A stretch of DNA of 6,259 nucleotides from an uncultured Oscillospiraceae bacterium. GTDB lineage: Bacteria > Bacillota > Clostridia > UBA1212 > UBA1255. The DNA lies in contig CABQCN010000094.1 in NCBI GenBank assembly GCA_902462635.1, positions 1 to 6,259 on the forward strand, in the 5' to 3' direction. Both the position numbers and the translations under genes were made by a program. The notes under the pieces are model-generated. The model was not told the DNA's origin and did not search any database. It was given only the letters and a program-made list of their open reading frames with translations. Every line of letters begins with the position of its first letter. The stretch's first letter is position 1. Of the stretch, positions 1 to 6,213 are shown piece after piece.

Positions 1-1
1 A

Positions 2-730
2 AGCAGTCCGATTGTGGATGCGCGCCTTTCCGGCGGCGCCAGAATCAATGTGGTATTGAATCCCGTTGCGATCAACGGGCCGATCGTCACGATTCGAAAG
101 TTTGCGGAGCATCGGTATACTATGGAAGACTTTCTCCGGAACGGAACGTTGACGCAGGAAACGGCGGATTATCTGATCCGTGCCGTTTCTGCGGGCAAGA
201 GTCTTTTAATTGCGGGAGGAACTTCCTCCGGGAAAACCACGTTTCTGAACATGCTTGCATCCTTTATCCCTGCGGAGCAAAGGATTATTACGATAGAAGA
301 TTCCGCGGAACTCCGGCTTCCGCAAAGAAACGTGGCGCGCCTGGAAACGAGAACTGCAAATACGGAAGGTCATGGAGAAATCAAAATGCGCGCGTTGATC
401 AAAACGGCGCTCAGGATGCGTCCGGACCGGCTGATCATCGGGGAGGTCCGGGATGAAAGCGCGCTGGATTTACTGACGGCGCTCTGTACGGGGCATCGCG
501 GGTCGATGTCCACGGTTCACGCCAATTCCGCAGAGGATGCGTTGATCCGGCTGGAAACGATGGCTTTATGGGAGGGGCATGTAGGCAGTACGGCGATCCG
601 GCGCATGATCCGTTCCGGACTCGATATAATCGTTTTTCTGGAAAGGACCGGCAAGAAGCGCTTTGTAAAAGAAGTAGCGGAGGTGAGAGAAATTGAAACG
701 GATAAAATTTTCCTGGAAAGAATATTCTGA
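2..730 (+). CDS. cpaF: CpaF/TadA-family Tad pilus secretion ATPase, C-terminal part (5' end outside window)
   Basis: Cytoplasmic hexameric ATPase of the type II/IV secretion superfamily that would power assembly of a Tad (type IVb) pilus. The frame is open from base 2 and the first residues (SSPIVDARL) already match the conserved CpaF core, so the true start lies upstream; a GTG at 14 is internal. Numbering from that GTG, visible motifs are the Walker A loop GGTSSGKTT (68-76, bases 215-241), the acidic stretch IEDSAELRL (93-101), the Walker B region RPDRLIIGEVRD (136-147) and the His box GHRGSMSTVHANSAEDAL (160-177). All nucleotide-binding elements appear intact. About 242 codons are present; the family is usually about 400-470 residues, so roughly 150-200 N-terminal residues are missing from view. 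The 3' end overlaps tadB by 38 bases. Family assignment is secure; the Tad rather than other type IV secretion role is set by the following tadB, tadC and pilin genes. Confidence 0.96.
   Translation, partial: SSPIVDARLSGGARINVVLNPVAINGPIVTIRKFAEHRYTMEDFLRNGTLTQETADYLIRAVSAGKSLLIAGGTSSGKTTFLNMLASFIPAEQRIITIEDSAELRLPQRNVARLETRTANTEGHGEIKMRALIKTALRMRPDRLIIGEVRDESALDLLTALCTGHRGSMSTVHANSAEDALIRLETMALWEGHVGSTAIRRMIRSGLDIIVFLERTGKKRFVKEVAEVREIETDKIFLERIF
679..686 (+). promoter_or_regulatory. Ribosome binding site deciding the tadB TTG start
   Basis: GGAGGTGA, a near-perfect match to the anti-Shine-Dalgarno, lies inside the end of cpaF and ends 6 bases before the TTG at 693. It supports the TTG as the tadB start. 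As it is inside cpaF, translation of the two genes is probably coupled. Confidence 0.8.
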
Positions 731-1442
731 ATTATTTCGCAGAGATCTGCTCTTGCCGTATGTGCTTCTGTATTTTACAGCCGCGATGCTGCTGACGAGA
801 GCCTTCTTCGAACGGTGGGATGTATCTTTTCTGATCTCGGTTTCAGGGCTTCCGGCGGTTCTCCGAAAAAGCAGAATTTTTCTTTGCGAACGCAGGAGAG
901 AGCGTATGGAGACGGAGTTTTATATGATGCTGCGTCAGATTTCGATGTCGCTTTCGTCCGGCATGTCGCTCGAAAATGCGGTGGGGGAGACCTTTTTTAC
1001 CGACCGGAGGAATTATAAGCTGATCGGAGCAGAATTGGAACGCGTGTATAGAATGCTGCAAAATAATTATCCGCCGGAGCATGCCTTCCGCGCTTTTGCA
1101 CAGCGCTGTGGGACCAGGGAGATCCTGGCGTTCAGCGCGGTATTGTCGGCCGGGATTCCGGCAGGGATCAACCTGTCGCAGCTTATCCGCTATCTTTCCG
1201 CCGCCTTTCGTCTGAAGGCGGATGTGGAACAGGAAATCAAAAAAATTCTTCATGCCCCGAAGTATAACAACCGGATTATTATGGCGATGCCGGCTTTTTG
1301 TATCCTCCTGTTTCGGAAGATTGCGCCATCCTACCTGGAACCGCTTTATTACGGGACGGGAAGGATCGTAATGGCAGCGGTGTTTTTTATGCTGCTTGCG
1401 GCCTGGTGGATCGGGGATCGTCTCAGCGATATCCGGTACTGA
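693..1442 (+). CDS. tadB: TadB-like type II secretion F domain inner-membrane platform protein
   Basis: Predicted polytopic membrane protein forming, with TadC, the inner-membrane platform on which CpaF acts. It is 249 residues, somewhat shorter than typical proteobacterial TadB (about 300 or more). Hydrophobic segments lie near residues 20-36, 44-57, 192-208 and 223-240, with an Arg-rich cytoplasmic stretch (CERRRERME, 65-73) after the second. The cytoplasmic part (about 74-190) has the T2SSF-like pattern FYMMLRQISMSLSSGMSLENAV, a helical hairpin with a small-residue turn, then a second Gly-rich turn at SAGIPAGINLSQ (152-163). The start is TTG at 693, chosen for the ideal ribosome binding site at 679-686 and the absence of a better in-frame start. 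It overlaps cpaF by 38 bases and is followed 20 bases later by tadC. TadB rather than TadC is assigned from gene order and the two N-terminal hydrophobic segments. Confidence 0.88.
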   Translation: MKRIKFSWKEYSELFRRDLLLPYVLLYFTAAMLLTRAFFERWDVSFLISVSGLPAVLRKSRIFLCERRRERMETEFYMMLRQISMSLSSGMSLENAVGETFFTDRRNYKLIGAELERVYRMLQNNYPPEHAFRAFAQRCGTREILAFSAVLSAGIPAGINLSQLIRYLSAAFRLKADVEQEIKKILHAPKYNNRIIMAMPAFCILLFRKIAPSYLEPLYYGTGRIVMAAVFFMLLAAWWIGDRLSDIRY

Positions 1443-1462
1443 ATCGATAAGGGGAGATATCC

Positions 1463-2083
1463 ATGAAACAGAAAATGATGTTTTTTGCGGCGGGAGCAAG
1501 CGCTTTCTTATTGACTGCCCTGTCGGGAGAAGGATGGGCGGCCAGTTTTATTGCGGCTGCGGCCGGTGCGTTTTCCGTATATTTTATTCCTGTTCTGCGC
1601 GCAAAAAGGAAAGAAAAAATTAGAAACAGGAGCTATGATCTGGATCTGCCGGATTTTATGATCTATATCGCCATGTTTCTGGAGGCCGGACTCAATATCT
1701 GGGACGCGGTGGAACGGGCGGCCGGCGTCGGCCGCCCGGACAGGCCGCTTTATAAAGATATCAACGATATTTTTGAACGGGTCAGAAAAGGTTCTGCTAA
1801 AGATCTTATGACGGCTTTTGAAGATGCCGCAGCCCGGCGGAATTCGGTGTCTTTTCGTAATTTCTGCGCCATGCTCATACAAAATGTACGGAAAGGAAGC
1901 GGAGAACTCAGTGCGTTATTTGCAGCGCAGGCGCAGATTTACCGCAATGAAAGGCGCCGCATTGCCGGAAAGCTTGGGGATGAAGCGGTTACGTTATTAT
2001 TGATCCCGTCGGCGATCGTATTGGCGGCGCTGATCCTGCTGCTTTTAGCGCCTGCGATTATGGAAATTTTCGGCGGAATGTAA
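1463..2083 (+). CDS. tadC: TadC-like type II secretion F domain inner-membrane platform protein
   Basis: Second inner-membrane platform protein of the Tad system, the expected partner of TadB. At 206 residues it is short for TadC (often about 280-300). Two hydrophobic stretches at the N-terminus (about 4-21 and 26-45) are followed by a basic patch (RAKRKEKIRNR, 46-56). The T2SSF domain follows from about residue 57, with the characteristic LDLPDFMIYIAMFLEAGLN (60-78) and a second half containing VRKGSGELSALFAAQAQIYR (142-161). A strong C-terminal membrane segment spans about 176-200. The Leu-Pro-Asp-rich opening followed by a hydrophobic helix and AGLN is typical of Tad platform proteins. The ATG at 1463 is preceded by AAGGGGAGAT at 1449-1458. 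The gene is 20 bases after tadB and 37 bases before the pilin gene, consistent with one transcript. Confidence 0.9.
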   Translation: MKQKMMFFAAGASAFLLTALSGEGWAASFIAAAAGAFSVYFIPVLRAKRKEKIRNRSYDLDLPDFMIYIAMFLEAGLNIWDAVERAAGVGRPDRPLYKDINDIFERVRKGSAKDLMTAFEDAAARRNSVSFRNFCAMLIQNVRKGSGELSALFAAQAQIYRNERRRIAGKLGDEAVTLLLIPSAIVLAALILLLLAPAIMEIFGGM

Positions 2084-2120
2084 TGCCGGTACAATGAAAT
2101 AGTGAAAAGGGGAGATCTCA

Positions 2121-2360
2121 ATGTATTTATATTTTAAATTTTTTATAAAACCACGCATTTTTCGATGGGGAAAGTGCCATTTCGGCTCTGCACGCGTATT
2201 TTTACGGGATGAAGCCGGCATGGGGACGCTGGAAGTCATTATTATCATAGCGGTTCTTGTAGCGCTTGCGCTTGTTTTCAGAAATTTTATCATGGACATG
2301 GCGGGTATGATTTTTGATAAAATAAAATCAAAGACAGACGCCACGATCAATACGCTGTAA
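2121..2360 (+). CDS. flp: Flp1-like type IVb prepilin (major Tad pilin candidate)
   Basis: Small prepilin of 79 residues, the likely structural subunit of the Tad fibre. A basic leader of 33 residues ends in DEAG, followed by MGTLEV and an unbroken hydrophobic helix (about residues 39-53, VIIIIAVLVALALVF). Prepilin peptidase would cut after Gly33, which places Glu38 at position +5 of the mature chain, the position conserved in type IV pilins. The mature subunit would be 46 residues, with the tail RNFIMDMAGMIFDKIKSK and a polar end. The classic Flp Glu-Tyr pair is Glu-Val here, as in the Flp1-like family of Clostridia. The ATG at 2121 has AAGGGGAGAT at 2107-2116, the same 10-base sequence that precedes tadC. 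The leader is longer than is common for Flp pilins, but no later usable start lies before the cleavage site. No prepilin peptidase gene is in the window. Confidence 0.88.
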   Translation: MYLYFKFFIKPRIFRWGKCHFGSARVFLRDEAGMGTLEVIIIIAVLVALALVFRNFIMDMAGMIFDKIKSKTDATINTL

Positions 2361-2375
2361 TATACGGAGGCGCCG

Positions 2376-3575
2376 ATGAAAATAAAGAAAGAGAGAACCG
2401 GATGCGGCTTGTCCATACGCGCTGATTTGCCGGCAGCTGCGCTCAAAGAAAAAATGAACCGTGCCGCGGAATGCATGAACGAGATCTTCGTACCATCCGA
2501 GGTGGTATGGGATGGAGACCGGTATTCGTTTTATATCAGTCACAGACAATCGCTGAAAGACTTTATTTATGAATACGGAATCGATGCGGAACATTTTTTT
2601 ACATTGCTGCGAAAGATCGGAGAGGTATCTGAAAAAGCTTTGGAAAACGGAATCGCGCCGCACGAATTTCTTTTTGACTACGACTGTATTTTTGTGGGAA
2701 ATTCGCTCGACGATCTGGAATTTATTTATGCGCCGGATGCCGACACGTATAAAGACGGAGCCATTGTATATAATAAATGCAGTGATATGGCCGCGATTGT
2801 TTCTTTGTATATCGAATACGGTAATTCCGATCAGACAGAGAGAAAAGAAGCGGCGGTCACCGAGGCGCTACGTATTTTATCGGATTGGGAGAAAAAATCC
2901 GCGCCTGATAACGAGCTTTTTCCGGCAGCACAGCTCTCCCCGCTTTTGGCGCAATGGGGCGGCGGCAAAGGCGGCCGCCGGCTGGCTTCTTCCTGGTATC
3001 CGTTTGTCATATCGGAATGCTGCGCGGTATGTATTCCGGCCGTCTGGCTGATAAAACGAAAGGAAGAAACAATCAACGGTTTTTTGATCGCCGCTTGGAT
3101 CGCAGTGATGATTTGCGCCGGGTATCTGCTGCTCCCCGAAAAAAAAACAGACGATCATAATCGGGAAGAAAAAACATATAAATACATCATAGGGGCAATA
3201 CACAAAATAAAAGGAAAAGCCGAAACGTTTTTCCGCAGAACAACGAACAAGAAAGAGGCCTGCGAAATGGAATTGGACGGGGACATGCTTTTAAAAGGAA
3301 TAAAATATACGATTAATGAAGAGGCATACGAAGAAGTCCACATCGGGAGAGACGATACCTGGGCGGATGTGCCGATCGGACTCACGTTCGTAAGCAGAAA
3401 GCATGCGACACTTTATAAACGGAACGACAGATGGTATATCAAAGATTTAAAATCCACAAACGGCACTTTTGTCAACGGCGCGAAGATTTTGCCGGAACAG
3501 CCGTTATTTTTAAAAAACGGAAGCGAAATCAGCCTGGGCATCCCCGAAACCAAATTTATTTTCCGCTTGCCCTAA
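2376..3575 (+). CDS. Membrane protein with DUF6382-like N-terminal domain and C-terminal FHA domain
   Basis: Probable cytoplasmic-facing membrane protein of 399 residues. The N-terminal region (about 1-180) lacks recognisable catalytic motifs and looks like the family called DUF6382, which from memory accompanies Tad loci in Clostridia; that name is recalled, not searched. Two hydrophobic segments lie at about 208-224 and 234-252, separated by a short charged loop (KRKEE), so both ends should face the cytoplasm. A charged linker (about 254-300) leads to an FHA domain (about 319-397) with the expected residues: Gly324-Arg325, Ser340 and His343 in SRKHA, and Asn362-Gly363 in STNGTFVNG. FHA domains bind phosphothreonine, so the protein may dock a partner phosphorylated by a Ser/Thr kinase; no kinase is in the window. 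The ATG at 2376 has ACGGAGG at 2364-2370, and the gene follows the pilin by 15 bases, so it is in the Tad operon. The exact role is not known. Confidence 0.87.
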   Translation: MKIKKERTGCGLSIRADLPAAALKEKMNRAAECMNEIFVPSEVVWDGDRYSFYISHRQSLKDFIYEYGIDAEHFFTLLRKIGEVSEKALENGIAPHEFLFDYDCIFVGNSLDDLEFIYAPDADTYKDGAIVYNKCSDMAAIVSLYIEYGNSDQTERKEAAVTEALRILSDWEKKSAPDNELFPAAQLSPLLAQWGGGKGGRRLASSWYPFVISECCAVCIPAVWLIKRKEETINGFLIAAWIAVMICAGYLLLPEKKTDDHNREEKTYKYIIGAIHKIKGKAETFFRRTTNKKEACEMELDGDMLLKGIKYTINEEAYEEVHIGRDDTWADVPIGLTFVSRKHATLYKRNDRWYIKDLKSTNGTFVNGAKILPEQPLFLKNGSEISLGIPETKFIFRLP

Positions 3576-3595
3576 AAAAACCATTATGGTAATAT
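3567..3595 (+). promoter_or_regulatory. Candidate promoter for the MreB/Mbl gene
   Basis: TTGCCC (3567-3572) and TAATAT (3590-3595) are separated by 17 bases, and a TG at 3587-3588 gives an extended -10. Each hexamer matches the sigma-70/SigA consensus at 4 of 6 positions. The -35 box overlaps the last codons and stop boundary of the FHA gene. The start of transcription would be near 3602, about 30 bases before the gene. An 11-base palindrome, ACCATTATGGT (3580-3590), overlaps the spacer and first -10 base. This is a pattern match only; read-through from the Tad operon is equally possible. Confidence 0.4.
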
Positions 3596-3618
3596 GAAAC
3601 AGTAAATCAATGATATTC

Positions 3619-3624
3619 GGGGTG
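3619..3624 (+). promoter_or_regulatory. Ribosome binding site supporting the mreB/mbl TTG start
   Basis: GGGGTG lies 8 bases before the TTG at 3633. It is a one-mismatch version of GGAGGTG. The frame upstream of the TTG has no ATG, GTG or TTG before the stop at 3603-3605, so TTG is the only ordinary start. The resulting N-terminus, MSLFKQNIAIDLGT, matches the usual MreB-family beginning. Confidence 0.6.
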
Positions 3625-3632
3625 CATGGGAT

Positions 3633-4655
3633 TTGAGCCTTTTTAAACAAAATATTGCAATAGATCTTGGTACGGCAACCGTACTGGTCAGCGTGGGCGA
3701 TAAGGGTGTCGTGATAAAGGAACCTTCTATCGTTGCGGTGAAAGAAGGGACAAGCGAGGTCATCGCCATCGGCGAGGAAGCCCGCCTGATGATGGGCAGA
3801 ACGCCGTTTGATATTACAACGGTGCGTCCCGTCCAAAACGGCGTCATATCGAGCTATACAATCACCAGAAAAATGATCGAGTATTATTTAAATAAGGCGA
3901 TCGCGAATCCGCTTGCCCGGAAATTCAAACCCGACGTACTCGTTTGCATTCCAAGCAATACAACAAATGTGGAAAAACGTGCCGTATATCAGGCGTCGAT
4001 CAGCGCGGGCGCGGGCAGGGTTTTCCTCGTGGAAGAGCCGCTTGCGGCAGCCGTTGGGGCCGGTTTGGATATTTCGCGGCCGACCGGCAACATGATTATT
4101 GACGTCGGGGGCGGGACCACGGATATCGCCGTAATTTCCTATGAGGGAATCGTAAACAGTAAAAGCGTCCGCATCGCGGGCGATACATTTGACGATACCA
4201 TCAAAAGTTATCTCAAGAAAAAACATAACCTTATGATCGGAGACAGTACGGCAGAAGAAATCAAAATTGAAGTGGGCTGCCTTTACCACGGGGCGAAGAA
4301 AAGCTCTATAGAAATCCGGGGCAGCGACTTGATTACGGGGCTTCCGAGCGAACGCGTCGTGACATCGGAAGAAATTCTCGAGCCGCTGATCGATACGGCG
4401 GTCCCCATTTTGGACGGAATCCATGCCGTACTGGAAGAGACGCCGCCGGAACTGGCCGCCGATATTTATTGCAAGGGGATTATTATGACGGGCGGAGGCG
4501 CGCAGATTTCAGGCTTCGACGAGTTGATCCGCAAGAGTACCGGCGTCGATGTCATGCTGGCCGAAAATCCGCAGTATTGTGTCGTCCAGGGATCGATTCA
4601 AATCCTGAACGATATGGACAACGACAAGAAGCGCAAATACGCGATTACGCGATAA
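3633..4655 (+). CDS. mreB: MreB/Mbl-family bacterial actin (rod shape-determining protein)
   Basis: Actin-like ATPase that polymerises beneath the membrane and guides lateral cell-wall synthesis. It is 340 residues, full length for the family. Motifs in order are phosphate-1 IDLGTATV (10-17), the catalytic-loop acidic pair VEEPLAAAVGAG (133-144, with Glu134 or Glu135 in the hydrolysis position), phosphate-2 DVGGGTTDIAV (157-167), AGDTFDD (182-188) and the adenosine motif IIMTGGGAQISG (283-294). Val at position 17 and Asp164 in GGGTTD resemble Bacillus Mbl more than MreB as I remember those sequences, so mbl is a fair alternative symbol. There is no N-terminal amphipathic extension, as is usual in Gram-positives. 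The start is TTG. The gene stands alone: no mreC or mreD follows, and murC converges on it 110 bases downstream. It lies 57 bases after the Tad operon and may be read from its own promoter. Confidence 0.95.
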   Translation: MSLFKQNIAIDLGTATVLVSVGDKGVVIKEPSIVAVKEGTSEVIAIGEEARLMMGRTPFDITTVRPVQNGVISSYTITRKMIEYYLNKAIANPLARKFKPDVLVCIPSNTTNVEKRAVYQASISAGAGRVFLVEEPLAAAVGAGLDISRPTGNMIIDVGGGTTDIAVISYEGIVNSKSVRIAGDTFDDTIKSYLKKKHNLMIGDSTAEEIKIEVGCLYHGAKKSSIEIRGSDLITGLPSERVVTSEEILEPLIDTAVPILDGIHAVLEETPPELAADIYCKGIIMTGGGAQISGFDELIRKSTGVDVMLAENPQYCVVQGSIQILNDMDNDKKRKYAITR

Positions 4656-4659
4656 AGCG

Positions 4660-4678
4660 ATATAAAAAAGTTTTATAT
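4660..4678 (+). terminator. AT-only hairpin just after the MreB/Mbl gene
   Basis: ATATAAAA (4660-4667), a 3-base AAG loop and TTTTATAT (4671-4678) form a perfect 8-bp inverted repeat starting 5 bases after the stop codon. The stem has no G-C pairs, so it would be weak; a pyrimidine-rich stretch follows to about 4701. It may be an auxiliary terminator or a 3'-end protecting hairpin, or chance in AT-rich DNA. Confidence 0.25.
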
Positions 4679-4730
4679 TTCCTTATTTCTTTGTTTTCTC
4701 TTGCCGGATGGCCTTCTCTGGCTGGGTGCT

Positions 4731-4772
4731 GATCCGCATCCGCAGAGACAGACATGCGATCCGTTTTATTTT
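4731..4772 (+). terminator. Candidate Rho-independent terminator for rightward transcription
   Basis: GATCCGCAT (4731-4739) can pair with ATGCGATC (4754-4761), leaving one bulged C and a 14-base loop. It is followed by CG and the T-rich tract TTTTATTTT (4764-4772). This is the best stop signal for the actin transcript in the convergent gap. The T-tract covers the last two codons' worth of murC on the other strand (murC stop at 4766-4768). The long loop and bulge weaken it. No comparable hairpin with a T-run was seen for the leftward murC transcript. Confidence 0.45.
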
Positions 4773-6139
4773 AAAATTTTATCGATTACCTGGTTGACAT
4801 CGCCGGCGCCGAGCGTGAGGATCATATCGCCGGGCGCTGCGCACGACTTCAGGTAATCCGCAATTGTTTCGAATGCGGAGATATAGCGGGCGGCGACACC
4901 GTTTTCTGTGAAATGCTGCGCCATGGAAGCGCCGGAAACCGTGCCGGGATCTTTTTCCCGCGCGGAATAGATATCGGTAACAATAACCTGATCCGCATCG
5001 CGGAATACTTTTGTAAAGTCTTCAAGAAAAGCGGTTGCCCGCGAATACGTATGCGGCTGAAACACCGCGTATATTTTTCCGCCCGGCCGGAGTACGCTTC
5101 GCGCCGCCGCCAGCGTCGCGGCAATTTCCGTAGGATGATGCGCGTAGTCGTCGATGACCGGAACGCTCCGGAAGGTTCCCTTTTTTTCAAACCGCCGTCC
5201 CGTGCCGTGGAAGGCGTCGAGACCTTCCGCGATACTGCGGGCGGAGCAACCGAGCTGCGCCGCCGCGGCCGCCGCAGCAAGAGAGTTTGAAACATTATGC
5301 AGTCCGGGCACATGCAGAAAAATATCGCACAGCGGCGATCCGTTTTCAAACAGTGAATACGATGTCCCTGCTTCGCAATAACGGATGTTTTCTGCGTAAT
5401 ATGCAGCTCCGGAATCTTCCGTACTATAATAAATGACTTGACATTTTGCCGCTGCGGCCGCCTCTTTTGCCGCGCCGTTATCTGCGCATACGACGAGGAA
5501 GCCTGCGGGATCGCAGGAAGAAGCGAAATTTGAAAAAGCCGTTTTGATATGGGACAGATTTTTGTAATAATCCAAATGCTCCGCTTCGACATTCAAAATA
5601 ATTCCGCCATAGGGATGGATATTCAGAAAATTTTCATGATATTCGCATGCTTCGGTGATAAAATAATCACTATGAGAAGCAAGCACATTGCTGCCGATTC
5701 GGGGGAATACGCCTCCGATATGGATACTTGGCTCTTTTCCGGCAGATAATACGATGGAACTCAGCATGGAGGTAGTGGATGTTTTTCCGTGTGTGCCTGC
5801 CACGGCAACGGAATATTTATAATGCGCCGCAATTTTGCCGAGGTAAACGCCTCTTTCCACTGCCGGAATTTTACGGCGCCGGACTTCGGCAAGCTCCGGA
5901 TTCGAATCCGGAACAGCAAGCGTGTATACGACGAGCGCGATATCGTCCGTGATGTTTTCGGGAGACTGGGTCGGATAAATGCGGATCCCCTTTTCGCTCA
6001 GATATTTTAATTTATCCGAATCCGTTCTGTCCGATCCGCTGACGGAATATCCCTGTTTCGCAGCAAGTTCGGCAAGCCCGCTCATGCTGGAACCGCCGAT
6101 GCCGATAAAATGTATATGTTCTTTTTTGATCTGATTCAT
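4766..6139 (-). CDS. murC: MurC, UDP-N-acetylmuramate--L-alanine ligase
   Basis: Cytoplasmic Mur ligase that adds L-alanine to UDP-N-acetylmuramic acid using ATP, the first step in building the peptidoglycan stem peptide. It is 457 residues and complete. Visible motifs are the Rossmann loop GIGGSSMSGLAELA (13-26), the ATP-binding P-loop GTHGKTS (115-121) with Lys119, the central-domain stretch TEACEYHENF (162-171), LNVEAEHLDYY (182-192), HNVSNSLAAA (281-290), GTGRRFE (312-318) and DDYAHHPTEI (330-339), then QPHTYSR (361-367). MurC rather than MurD, MurE or MurF follows from the N-terminal GIGG..MSGLA loop and the DDYAHHP motif. The TEACEY and EAEHLDYY forms are typical of clostridial MurC as I recall. 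The ATG at 6137-6139 is preceded by AAAGGAG (6148-6154 on the complement) at 8 bases. It is transcribed alone within the window, converging on the actin gene, from the promoter at 6185-6213. Confidence 0.97.
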   Translation of the reverse strand: MNQIKKEHIHFIGIGGSSMSGLAELAAKQGYSVSGSDRTDSDKLKYLSEKGIRIYPTQSPENITDDIALVVYTLAVPDSNPELAEVRRRKIPAVERGVYLGKIAAHYKYSVAVAGTHGKTSTTSMLSSIVLSAGKEPSIHIGGVFPRIGSNVLASHSDYFITEACEYHENFLNIHPYGGIILNVEAEHLDYYKNLSHIKTAFSNFASSCDPAGFLVVCADNGAAKEAAAAAKCQVIYYSTEDSGAAYYAENIRYCEAGTSYSLFENGSPLCDIFLHVPGLHNVSNSLAAAAAAAQLGCSARSIAEGLDAFHGTGRRFEKKGTFRSVPVIDDYAHHPTEIAATLAAARSVLRPGGKIYAVFQPHTYSRATAFLEDFTKVFRDADQVIVTDIYSAREKDPGTVSGASMAQHFTENGVAARYISAFETIADYLKSCAAPGDMILTLGAGDVNQVIDKILK

Positions 6140-6184
6140 CCTGAACGCTCCTTTACAATAAAGAATATGTCGGAACAGGGTTAA

Positions 6185-6213
6185 AGTATAACATACGCAC
6201 GCTATATTTTCTA
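6185..6213 (-). promoter_or_regulatory. Promoter of murC
   Basis: On the complement strand TAGAAA (6208-6213) and TATACT (6185-6190) are 17 bases apart, and TGT immediately before the -10 makes it an extended -10 promoter. Matches to consensus are 4 of 6 and 5 of 6. Transcription would begin near 6178, giving a leader of about 38 bases. An interrupted palindrome, GTAT-AAC-ATAC (6186-6196), overlaps the -10 box and could be an operator or chance. Confidence 0.55.

Noticed and set aside
843..1499. 218-codon open frame on the minus strand opposite tadB
   Set aside because: It lies antisense to a well-supported T2SSF-domain gene, its translation is rich in Arg, His and Pro with no recognisable motif, and no operon context fits it.
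2067..2095. Possible promoter for the pilin gene with TACAAT at 2090-2095
   Set aside because: The -10 is good, but the base stretch at the -35 position (TTTTCG) hardly matches consensus and there is no TG extension. Not strong enough to list.
3610..3646. Two tiny reading frames (ATG at 3610, 8 codons; ATG at 3626, 6 codons) overlapping the actin TTG start
   Set aside because: Neither has a properly spaced ribosome binding site, and such short frames are expected by chance. The overlap of the stop TGA (3634-3636) with the TTG is suggestive of coupling but unsupported.
3888..4424. 178-codon open frame on the minus strand opposite the actin gene
   Set aside because: Antisense to the conserved phosphate-binding motifs of MreB/Mbl; its length is explained by codon bias of the real gene.
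4732..4743. Tandem hexamer ATCCGC-ATCCGC
   Set aside because: Only two copies, inside the terminator hairpin; no sign of a repeat array.
4849..5592. 247-codon open frame on the minus strand within murC in another frame
   Set aside because: Its product is very rich in Arg, Ser and Pro, and the overlapping frame is an intact MurC with all motifs.
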